Shown here: in pieces, positions 43,667 to 52,027 of the stretch
How positions within the stretch are numbered: position 1 is the first letter of the stretch
Layout of the letters: every line of letters begins with the position of its first letter
Origin: JALHVH01 sp963773685
Lineage (GTDB): Bacteria; Acidobacteriota; Aminicenantia; Aminicenantales; Saccharicenantaceae
Assembly: GCA_963773685.1 (NCBI GenBank)
Contig: CAVZBY010000005.1
Location: 446,463-510,462 of the forward strand
Length of the DNA: 64,000 bases
Reading direction: 5' to 3'
The notes under the pieces: generated by a model
Databases searched by the model: none
What the model was told of the DNA's origin: nothing
What the model saw: only the letters and a program-made list of their open reading frames with translations
Made by a program: the position numbers and the translations under genes

Positions 43667-44263
43667 CTATTTATTGTATGATCGCCGGACCAAGGTCACG
43701 ACCAGGGAAAAGATCCCTGCCGCGGCCATTATGGCGACCGTCGGGGCGATGACCTTACCCATCAGGGTCCCGGGTCTCTGGGCGGCGAGACTGGTGAGGC
43801 TCACAAAGGCCAATCCCGCGAAGATGAGCAGGCAGATGCCGAGCAGGATCCCCCAACCCTTCCTGCGTCGCGAGCCGGCCCGGAGGCAGAAGAAGGCGAT
43901 GACCGCGTAGATGAGGACCTGAACGATTTGCTCCGTGCCGACCCTCAGCCGGAGATTCGACCGGACAGCGGCGAGCACGCTGAACAGGATAGTGGCGTAG
44001 AGGAAGAAGGCTCCGAGGACGATGAGAGCTGTGCCCCATCGTCTCGGCTTCACGGCCTTGGCCGGCTCTCTGATAGGATGCGCGGCCTCCGGTGGGGCGG
44101 GCGCGAACGCTTTGACCTCGCCGGCCTTTCCGCGTCTCTCGAGCTCTGCCCGGGCCGCCGCCAGGGCCTCTCCGGTATACTCTTTGAGCCCTTTCTCGAG
44201 CATGCCCTTCAGCTCTTCGTCGGAGAGCCCCTTCAGCCGCTCCGCGAATTCGTCATTGCTCAT
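43667..44263 (-). CDS. Four-span membrane protein of unknown function
   Basis: A 198-residue protein starting MSNDEFAERLKGLSDEELKG after AAGGGAGGG. The soluble N-terminal 85 residues are helical and charged (LEKGLKEYTGEALAAARAEL). The C-terminal half has four hydrophobic segments, such as TALIVLGAFFLYATILFSVL and VIAPTVAIMAAAGIFSLVVT. The pattern of a degradation-tag-like charged helix before membrane spans gives no family match that I can name. Confidence 0.65.
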   Translation of the reverse strand: MSNDEFAERLKGLSDEELKGMLEKGLKEYTGEALAAARAELERRGKAGEVKAFAPAPPEAAHPIREPAKAVKPRRWGTALIVLGAFFLYATILFSVLAAVRSNLRLRVGTEQIVQVLIYAVIAFFCLRAGSRRRKGWGILLGICLLIFAGLAFVSLTSLAAQRPGTLMGKVIAPTVAIMAAAGIFSLVVTLVRRSYNK

Positions 44264-44285
44264 CTTCCCTCCCTTCCGTTCCCGT

Positions 44286-44894
44286 TCAGAGAAATTTCTC
44301 GCCAAGAACCTTATATGCCAGCTTGCCGGCGACGAGGCCGGTGTAGAAAGCACGGAAATCGACTTCCCTTTCCGCGGGGACCCGCAGGACCAGCGTCACG
44401 AGCTCGCCGAAATCCTTGGAGGCGATCTCGAAGCCTTCATGGCCGAGGTAGGCTTCGAGAGGCGCGAGGGAGGCGTAGGGGACCGGAGCGCGGATCTCCC
44501 TGACGAGCCGCATCTCGGTCACGCCGGACGCTTCGATGGCCTTCTTCGCGGCTTCTCCGTAGGCCCGGACGAGCCCGCCCGCGCCGAGCTTAGTCCCCCC
44601 GTAGTAGCGGGTCACGACGACGAGCGTGTTCGTGAGGTCGTTGTGCTTCAGGACATCGAGGATGGGCGGCCCGGCCGTTCCCTGAGGCTCGCCGCTGTTG
44701 TCATAGCGGGCCTGGTCTCCCGACACGCCGAGGCGATAGGCCCAGCAGTGGTGCGTGGCGTCGCGCCAGTTCTCCCGGACGCGCTTGACGGCGGCCAGGG
44801 CTTCCTCGGGCGCGGAGCACTTGAAGCTCCGGCCGATGAACCGCGAGCGCTTGATCTCGATGGCGCTCTCGGCTTCGCGGGAAATGGTCTTCAT
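44286..44894 (-). CDS. yigZ: YigZ/IMPACT family protein
   Basis: A 202-residue UPF0029 protein: EIKRSRFIGRSFKCSAPEEA, DATHHCWAYRLG, DNSGEPQGTAGPPILDVLK and VVVTRYYGGTKLGAGGLVRA, the complete signature of the family, followed by the C-terminal ferredoxin-like domain. Its eukaryotic relative IMPACT modulates GCN2; the bacterial role is thought to involve RNA or ribosome binding and is not settled. Confidence 0.9.
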   Translation of the reverse strand: MKTISREAESAIEIKRSRFIGRSFKCSAPEEALAAVKRVRENWRDATHHCWAYRLGVSGDQARYDNSGEPQGTAGPPILDVLKHNDLTNTLVVVTRYYGGTKLGAGGLVRAYGEAAKKAIEASGVTEMRLVREIRAPVPYASLAPLEAYLGHEGFEIASKDFGELVTLVLRVPAEREVDFRAFYTGLVAGKLAYKVLGEKFL

Positions 44895-44900
44895 TCGGCC

Positions 44901-45604
44901 TCAATCGACCTTGGTGAAAGCGAACGTCCGGACCGGGGTCTTTCCCGTGATGAAGATGCCCAGCCGGACATAAGCGCGGTCCGAAGGGTCGAACGGCGGA
45001 TCGCCTTCGTAATCGTGCCACCGGTCGATGAACTCCCGCTTCGGGATGATGCCCCGCGTCCCGAGGAGCGAAGGGTCCTCGACATAGATGAACTCCGGAT
45101 CGGCGCCGAGCAGGACGACGTAATGCCCGTCCTCCCAGTCCGCGGCCCAGGCCCGCTTCATCGGGCGGGGCGGCGGTCCATGCCTGGATGTCGCAGATGA
45201 CGGGGATGCCGGCGCGATACGCCTCCTCGAGGTCTTCGTACTTCAGGTTCTCGCGCGGTTCCGCCTGGAAGCCGAGCTCTTTCGCGACCCGGACGATGTT
45301 ATCCGGCGAGGTGCCGACGGCTTCGGACGTTTTGAGCATGTCCATCAGGTCCCGCTCGCGCTTGTCGACGCCGTAATAGCTCAGGACGGCCTGAAGGGCC
45401 GCCGCTCCGCAGGAGTAGTTCGTCGATTGACGGACGTCCGGGATGCCCGAGAGGAACCCGGCGGGAAGGGTCGTGAGCCGAGCTCAGCTTGACCGGCCTG
45501 GCCTGCTTGGCCGGCATCACGCGGGGCCCGAACAGAAGCCCCAGGTCGAACCCGGCGATGAGCAGCAGCAGTGCCAGCAGGATGAAGCGGACATTCTTGT
45601 TCAT
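44901..45604 (-). CDS. C39-like cysteine peptidase, membrane-anchored, two apparent frameshifts
   Basis: Starts with an N-terminal membrane anchor (VRFILLALLLLIAGFDLGLL). After a shift near 45480 the second frame gives LPAGFLSGIPDVRQSTNYSC with catalytic cysteine in NYSCGAAALQAVLSYYG, then SEAVGTSPDNIVRVAKELGF and AYRAGIPVICDIQAW. A second shift near 45165 leads to DGHYVVLLGADPEFIYVEDP, holding the catalytic His and Asp. This is a stand-alone papain-fold C39 domain facing outside the membrane; in relatives it trims exported peptides. All three catalytic residues are present, so consensus errors are more likely than loss of the gene. Confidence 0.75.
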
Positions 45605-45741
45605 CGGGCCTCCTTGCGAGCGGTCCCTTACGGGCCTTCCCTTAGATTCTTATCAAAAGGTCCCGCCTGTCAAGATATCCGTCGTCTGGCCCGGGCCCGC
45701 CCGGTGATGTATGATATCCTCCTATCGAAAGGAGGCTCGCC

Positions 45742-46044
45742 ATGTCCGATCATCCGCTTGCCACGATGCGCAAGCTCGATCCGGAATTCATGAAACACCT
45801 GGAGGAAACCGACGCGCTCGTCTATGCCGACGGCGCCCTGCCGCGCAAGGTCAAGCTCCTGATGGCGATGGCCTTCGACGCGGCCAACGGAGCCCCGGGC
45901 GGCGTCCGCGCCCTCGCCGAGCAGGCGCTGAAGGCCGGCGCGACGAAGGAAGAGATCGCAGAGGCCCTGCGCGTCGCCTTCCATCTGGCCGGCGTCGGTT
46001 CTCTCTATGCCGCTTCCTTCGGCTTGAAAGACCTCTTGGGCTGA
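45742..46044 (+). CDS. Carboxymuconolactone decarboxylase family protein
   Basis: A 100-residue all-helical protein: KVKLLMAMAFDAANGAPGGV and ALKAGATKEEIAEALRVAFH are the core helices of the CMD/AhpD family. The CxxC pair of the peroxidase AhpD branch is absent, and the usual HC region reads NGAPGG, so it is not a redox-active member. AAGGAGG precedes the ATG by 8 bases. Substrate unknown. Confidence 0.85.
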   Translation: MSDHPLATMRKLDPEFMKHLEETDALVYADGALPRKVKLLMAMAFDAANGAPGGVRALAEQALKAGATKEEIAEALRVAFHLAGVGSLYAASFGLKDLLG

Positions 46045-46110
46045 ATGATCAGTATCTTTCCTTGACTTATCGGCCTCGTCTTAGGGATAGTATCCCTTTT
46101 GGAAGACCGA

Positions 46111-49100
46111 ATGCTTGAATTCAAGGGCATCAGAACTGCGCTTTTCCCGGCCGTCCTCGCGATAGCCGCCTCCATTGTTCCCTGCCTCCGGGCCGTCGCG
46201 CTTCCGGCGTCGCCCCCCATGACGAGGATGAAATTTGAGGTATTCAAACACGGTCAGGGTTTCGGGAACCAGACGGTCAATCTCCTTCTCCAGGATCGCG
46301 AGGGATTCATCTGGGCCGCGACCGAGCGCGGACTGTTCCGCTACGACGGTTTCCGTTTCGAATTGTTCGACGGCTCAAAGGGCCTTCCCGAGCTTCAGGC
46401 CCGGGCCCTCTGCCTGGACGCGGAAGGCGGACTTTGGGCAGGCACGGACGCCCGGTTGGCCCATTTGGAGGGCGATGGCTTCGTGACGATCATGAAGGGC
46501 CTGCCCGCGGGCGTCTCGATCTCCGACCTGGCCGCGGGGCCCGGCGGCGAATTGTGGGTGGCCACGGACAAGGGGCTCTTCGCGGGGAGCGAAGCCGCGG
46601 GATTCCACCCGGTCCAGGGCTGGAGCGACGCCATGGCCCAGGCGGTGTTCTACGCGCCGGGATCGGGTCGAGTCTGGGCCGTGGGGACGGAAGACCTCTG
46701 GCGTCTGGATCCGGGAGGTTCGTGGACGGTCGTGGATCGCGGGGGGGCGCCTCCCGCGACGGCCTGGAACGCGTGTTCGAAGACGACCAGGGCCGTGTTT
46801 GGATCCGGACCGCAAGCTGGCTCTGGGGGCTCGAGCCGGTGGGAAACCAAGCCTCGGATGGCCGACGCGCTCTGCCGCTCCGAGAACGAGATCAGCCGAA
46901 TGTACCAGGATGCGAACGGTGTCCTTTGGGCCCCCAACGAGACCGGTTTGGCCCGCCTGGAAAAGGGCCGCTGGACCCAGTGGGAAGCCAGGGACGGGCT
47001 GCCCACGGATTTTTCCCGGGCGGCGCTCGTCGATCACGAAGGTTCGCTGTGGGTGGGGGGCCTCGGGCTGTCCCGTATCCTCGGACGAGGGGCGTGGCGT
47101 TCGGCCACTCCGAACGAGGGGCTTCCGGCGCCCGCTTGGAGCTTTCTCAGGACGGATGACGGCAATCTCTGGGTGGGGACGCAGAAAGGGCTCACCCGCA
47201 TGACCCCCCGCGGATGGGAGGTCGTCCCCGGCACGGAGGGTTTATGCGTCCGAAGCCTGTGCCGTTCTCCCGGCGGGACCATTTTCATGACGGGCGAACC
47301 GGCCAGGATCTTGACCTGGGATCCCGTGACGAAGCGGATCGCCGCCCTGCCCGAGACTCCCGTGAGAAGTTCCTGGGTCTTCGGGATGCTTCTTGAAGCG
47401 GAGGACCGTCTTTGGATCGCGACGGCCGAGGCAGGGCTGGTGTCCGCGCGGAAGCTCGGCGGCGACTGGCGAATTCAGGCCGAGCCGTTGCCCGGAGGAT
47501 CGGGCACGGAAGCCGTATACAGCATCATCCGTGACAGGGCCGGCCGTCTTTGGGCCGGAGGGGACGACGGCCTGGCCTGCTTTTCCGAGGGCCGCTGGAC
47601 CCGTTTCACGAAGACGGATGGTCTCCGGGACACCCCCGTGACCTTCGTCGTCGAGGCGCCGACCGGGGACCTGTGGGTGGCCTATTACGAAAAGCTCGGT
47701 GTCTCCAGGGTCCGGATCGAGAACGGCCGCTTGCGGGTCCTTCAGACCATCGGGCCCGCCGAAGGACTTCCCGATATCGATATCTATCTCATCGGGCTCG
47801 ACGCGAAGGGCCGGCTGTGGCTGGGTTCGGAAAAAGGCGTGGACGTCATCGAAAAGCCCGATTCGGCCTCGGGGCGCAGGCTCCACTTCGGCCTCGCCGA
47901 GGGGCTTCCCGATGAGGATACCGACACCATGGCGTTCCTGGCCGATCCGAACGGCGACGTCTGGATCGGGACGCGCAGCGGGATCGGCCATTATGTCGCG
48001 GCTCTCGACGGCGGCCCCCCGCCGCCCCCGCGGACGGTCATTCTCCGGGCCTCTCTCGGCGGGACGCCGGTCCCGACCGGTTCCGGCCGCCCCGTCCGGG
48101 TTCCCTACCGTTCGAACGAGCTCGACGCGTCTTTCGGCGCCCCGACGTTCATCTCTGGAGGCGCCGTCGAGCATGAGTTCCGGTTCTTGGGCTTGGAGGA
48201 CCGTTGGATCGTCGTCAAAGAGCGCGAGATCCACTACCCGGGCCTGAGGCCCGGAGGCTATAGGCTGGAGATCCGTTCCCGAACCGGCGGCGGGGATTGG
48301 GGGCCTCCTGCGGCCCTCGCGTTCGTGATCCTCCCGCCGCCTTGGCAAACCCCCCTGGCCCGGGCGGGGGCCGTTGTCGTTGTCCTGGCCCTTTTCTATC
48401 TCCTGATCAACCTGAGGACCCGGACCCTGAAAAGGAGGGCCGGGAGCCTCGAGGCCCTGGTCGAGAACCGGACGGCCGAGCTGGCCGCCCGGACCCGGGA
48501 GCTGGCCGCAGCCAATGAATCTCTCAGAACGCTGAGCCTCACGGATACCCTGACGGGATTGAGGAACCGGCGCTTCCTGAAGCTCACCATGCCCGAGTAT
48601 CTGGCCCAGGTCGACCGGGCCCACAATCGGCCGGAGACCGCGCCGCGCGAGGCGCCCGCCAACATCGACATGATGTTGGCCATGCTGGACTTGGACCATT
48701 TCAAGCGCGTGAACGATGAATACGGCCATGACGCGGGGGACAGGGTCCTGGTCCAGATCGCGGCGCTCCTTCGAACGGCCGTGCGGGACATGGATACGGT
48801 CGCGCGATGGGGGGAGAGGAGTTTCTCCTGGTCATGAGGAACTCGTGCCGGACCGAAGGACATGTCATTGCGGAACGGATCCGAAACCTGATCGCGTCTC
48901 ATCCCTTCGAGCTGGGCGGCGGGCGTGTCATTCACTGCACCTGTTGCATCGGCTTCGCTTTTTATCCCGTCCTGGGCGGCCATCCGAGATCCTTCGCCTG
49001 GGAAACGGTCGTCGTCATGGCCGACCGGTGCCTCATAGCCGCCAAGCGTTCGGGCCGGGACACCTGGGTGGGGCTCACCGCTCCCGAGGGCGCGGATCCC

Positions 49101-49214
49101 GACCTGCTGAAACGCAAGCTCCCCGCCGACCTCGGCGGACTTGTCCGGAGCGGCCTCCTTCGGCCGACGACGTCCCTCCGCGATCCGGACGCGATCGTCT
49201 GGGGACCGCGATAG
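46111..49214 (+). CDS. Propeller sensor-diguanylate cyclase (Reg_prop, Y_Y_Y, GGDEF), frameshifted
   Basis: A single-span sensor. After a signal peptide come about 14 two-component-type propeller repeats (LLLQDREGFIWAATERGLFR, LRTDDGNLWVGTQKGLTRMT), a Y_Y_Y domain (VPYRSNELDASFGAPTF, GLRPGGYRLEIRSR), a membrane span (VVVVLALFYLLIN), a coiled coil (LEALVENRTAELAARTRELA) and a GGDEF domain (TDTLTGLRNRRFL, DLDHFKRVNDEYGHDAGD). At the active site GGEEF, six Gs occur where seven are needed, so the frame changes at about 48812 and continues GGEEFLLVMRNSC. A pair of compensating shifts changes the frame between about 46750 and 46860. It would make cyclic di-GMP in response to an extracellular ligand. 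Confidence 0.8.
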
Positions 49215-49286
49215 CCGGCATCGCGGGCCGGCGGCAGGACTTTTTAGCGGTCCCGAAATCTGATATCATAAAAAACATAACCGATC

Positions 49287-50204
49287 ATGAACGCCATCAT
49301 CTCGGCCCGGAACCTCGTCAAGAAATACGGACAGCTCACGGCCGTCGACGGCATCTCGTTCGACATCGCCGAAGGGGAGTGCTTCGGGTTCCTGGGGCCG
49401 AACGGCGCCGGGAAGACCACGACGGTCAAGATGATCCACTGCGTCTCGCCCGTGACGGCCGGGACGCTCACGGTCAACGGCCTGCCCGCCCGCGTCGAGA
49501 ACCGGGCCCTCAAGAAGATGACCGGCGTCATCCCCCAGGAGATCACGCTCGACATCGACCTGACGGTCCGCGAGAACCTGATGGTCTTCTCCAAGTTCTT
49601 CGACATCCGGCGCCGCGACGCCGCCGCGCGCATCGACGAGCTCCTGCGGTTCGTCGAGCTCGAGGCCAAGCGGGACTGCCGGATCAACGAGCTGTCGACG
49701 GGCATGAAGCGGCGCCTCCTCATCGCCCGGGCCCTCCTCAACCAGCCGAAGATCATCATCGCCGACGAGCCGACGACCGGCCTCGACCCGCAGGCCCGCC
49801 ACCTCATCTGGCAGAGGCTCCGCCAGCTCAGGGCCCAGGGCGTGACCCTCATCCTCACGACGCAGTACATGGAGGAGGCCCAACAGCTCTGCGACCGCAT
49901 CGTCGTCATGTACCAGGGCCGCATCCTGAAGGAGGGCGTGCCCGGGCGCCTCATCGAGGAGGAGATCGGCCGCGAGGTCGCGGAGATCCGCATCCCGCAG
50001 GAGGAGGACGAGCGTCTCATCGCCGCCCTCGCCGGGACGTCCTGCGGCCACGAGCGCGTCGGCGACACCCTGTTCTTCTATTGCCGGGACGGGCACGAGC
50101 TCAGGCACAAGCTCTCCGAGCTCGACCTCCCGAACACGGTCCACCGGCCGGCGACCCTGGAGGACGTCTTCCTGAAGCTGACCGGACGGAGCCTCATCGA
50201 ATGA
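49287..50204 (+). CDS. ABC transporter ATP-binding protein (NodI/DrrA-like)
   Basis: A 305-residue ATPase: Walker A GPNGAGKTTT, Q-loop VIPQEITLDIDLTVRENL, signature LSTGMKRRLLIARALL, Walker B IIIADEPTTGLDPQARH, H-loop LILTTQYMEEA. The C-terminal extension (LEDVFLKLTGRSLIE) is typical of ABC-2 export ATPases such as NodI and DrrA. The stop overlaps the permease start (ATGA). Exported substrate (lipid, polysaccharide or drug) not inferable. Confidence 0.92.
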   Translation: MNAIISARNLVKKYGQLTAVDGISFDIAEGECFGFLGPNGAGKTTTVKMIHCVSPVTAGTLTVNGLPARVENRALKKMTGVIPQEITLDIDLTVRENLMVFSKFFDIRRRDAAARIDELLRFVELEAKRDCRINELSTGMKRRLLIARALLNQPKIIIADEPTTGLDPQARHLIWQRLRQLRAQGVTLILTTQYMEEAQQLCDRIVVMYQGRILKEGVPGRLIEEEIGREVAEIRIPQEEDERLIAALAGTSCGHERVGDTLFFYCRDGHELRHKLSELDLPNTVHRPATLEDVFLKLTGRSLIE

Positions 50205-50968
50205 ACCTCTCCTACCGCGTCGCCTACGTCTTCTACCGGAATCTCATCTCTTACAAGCGGTTCATCGTCCCGACGTTCATCGCCAGCCTCGTCCAGCCGC
50301 TGTTCTACCTCATCACCTTCGGCATCGGGATGGGCGCCTACGTCGGCCTCTTCGGCGGCAAGCCCTATCTCAACTTCCTCGTCCCGGGCGTCCTGATCTC
50401 CGCCGTGGGCCTCTCGGCCTCCTACGAGTGCCTCTACGGGACGTTCGTCAAGATGATCCACGAGAAGCTCTACGACTCCCTCATCGCGACCCCGGTCTCG
50501 GCCGAGGACGCCGTCGCCGGCGACATCGCCTGGGCGGTCTTCCGGGGCATGGTCAGCGGGACCCTGATGATGGTCGTCGCCATGTTCATGGGCGTCTTCC
50601 CGGCCTCCGTGCCCGCCGTCCTGCTGAGCTTCGTCCTGATGGCCTTCGTCGGCGTCCTGTTCGGCTCGCTGGCCATGATCGTGACGTCCGTCGCGCCGAA
50701 CTTCGACTTCTTCAGCTACTACACCGAGCTCGTCCTGACGCCGATGCTCTTCTTCTCCGGCGTCTTCTTTCCGCTGGACAATTTCCCGGCCTGGATGAAG
50801 TCCTTCTCCCGGTTCCTGCCGCTGACCCCCGCCGTCAAGATCTCCCGGGCGGTCTATTCCGGCGAATACAACACCGGGCTGGTCCTCGACTTCGTTTCCA
50901 TCGTCGTCCTGGAGATCGTCGCCTTCACCGTCGGCCTCAAGCTCATGAAGAGGCGACTGATCCACTGA
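50201..50968 (+). CDS. ABC-2 type permease (NodJ/DrrB-like)
   Basis: A 255-residue membrane partner of the preceding ATPase. It has six spans, with the ABC-2 signature MLFFSGVFFPLDNFPAWMKS (segment 5 region) and PLTPAVKISRAVYSGEY. The N-terminus LSYRVAYVFYRNLISYKRF is the cytoplasmic helix seen in NodJ. Coupled by a 4-base overlap to the ATPase gene and followed after 9 bases by a UroD-fold gene. Confidence 0.9.
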   Translation: MNLSYRVAYVFYRNLISYKRFIVPTFIASLVQPLFYLITFGIGMGAYVGLFGGKPYLNFLVPGVLISAVGLSASYECLYGTFVKMIHEKLYDSLIATPVSAEDAVAGDIAWAVFRGMVSGTLMMVVAMFMGVFPASVPAVLLSFVLMAFVGVLFGSLAMIVTSVAPNFDFFSYYTELVLTPMLFFSGVFFPLDNFPAWMKSFSRFLPLTPAVKISRAVYSGEYNTGLVLDFVSIVVLEIVAFTVGLKLMKRRLIH

Positions 50969-50977
50969 GGAGGGGCC

Positions 50978-52000
50978 ATGAACGGTCTCGAACGGACGCG
51001 CGCGTTCCTGGAGGGGAGGGCCGTCGACCGGCCGCCGTTCCATCCCATCGTCATGCGCTGGGCGGCTAAGCATGCCGGCGTCCTATACCGCGACTTCTGC
51101 CTCGATCCCAAGGCCAAGGCCGGGGCCATGGTCAAGTGCGCCGACGATTTCGATTTCGACTGGGCCACATCCATGTCCGACCCCTGGGCGGAGGCGTCGG
51201 CATTCGGCGTTCGCGTCGAATACCCCGAGGACGACCTGCCGCGGGAGGCCGGGGGACGGCTCCCGGACCTCGAGGCGGCCCAGCATCTGCGCCCGTACGT
51301 CGTCCATGAGCACCGCCGCACGAGAAACCGCGTCGATGAGGTTCGCGAGCTCGGGCGCCTCTCGGGAGGCCGCCTATTCGTCGTCGGCTGGGTCGAAGGC
51401 CCCGTCGCCGAGTACGTCAATCTCCGCGGGGCGGGGGGCGCCGCCCTCGATCTCATGGACGAGCCGGACGCCGTGGCGCGGGTCCTGGACGTCATCGCCG
51501 AGGCCGCCCTCGAGCTCATCTCCTACCAGGTCAAGGCCGGCGCCCACGCCGTCGGCATCGGCGACTCCTTCTGTTCGCAGATCGGGCCGCGCCTCTACCG
51601 CGACCTCGCCCTGCCGCGGGAGAAGCTCATGGTGGACCAGATCCACGCGCTCGGGGCCGTCGCCAAGCTCCACATCTGCGGGAATACCGCCCCCATCCTT
51701 CAGGATATGATCGCGACCGGCGCCGACATCATCGACGTGGACCATCTCGTGCCGACGCTGGCCCCGTTCGCGGGGATGCTCGGCCCGGGCCAGGTCTTCT
51801 CCGGCAAGGCCGATCCGGTGAGCGTCGTCCAGGACGGCGCGCCGAAGGACATCGAGCAGGCGGTGCGCGAGGACTTCGTCGACGCGAAGGGACGGCTCAT
51901 CGTGTCCGCGGGATGCGAGATCACGCCGGATACGAGCGACGATAACATGCGCGCCTTCCGCGCCGTCGCCGGCCGTCTGCTGGGCCGCGTCGGAGCCTGA
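50978..52000 (+). CDS. MtaA/CmuA-type uroporphyrinogen decarboxylase-fold protein
   Basis: A 340-residue TIM-barrel protein: NGLERTRAFLEGRAVDRPPF, FDFDWATSMSDPWAEASAFG, VGIGDSFCSQIGPRLYRDLA, AKLHICGNTAPILQDMIATG, and VSAGCEITPDTSDDNMRAF at the end. The HxC and final Cys are the zinc ligands of methylcobalamin:thiol methyltransferases (MtaA, MtbA), so a methyl-transfer role is more likely than haem synthesis. It sits behind an ABC exporter; no corrinoid protein gene is in the window. A second member of this fold lies at 6971-8207. Confidence 0.85.
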   Translation: MNGLERTRAFLEGRAVDRPPFHPIVMRWAAKHAGVLYRDFCLDPKAKAGAMVKCADDFDFDWATSMSDPWAEASAFGVRVEYPEDDLPREAGGRLPDLEAAQHLRPYVVHEHRRTRNRVDEVRELGRLSGGRLFVVGWVEGPVAEYVNLRGAGGAALDLMDEPDAVARVLDVIAEAALELISYQVKAGAHAVGIGDSFCSQIGPRLYRDLALPREKLMVDQIHALGAVAKLHICGNTAPILQDMIATGADIIDVDHLVPTLAPFAGMLGPGQVFSGKADPVSVVQDGAPKDIEQAVREDFVDAKGRLIVSAGCEITPDTSDDNMRAFRAVAGRLLGRVGA

Positions 52001-52027
52001 GCCCGGAGGCCGGGCTCGCTTCGCGCC

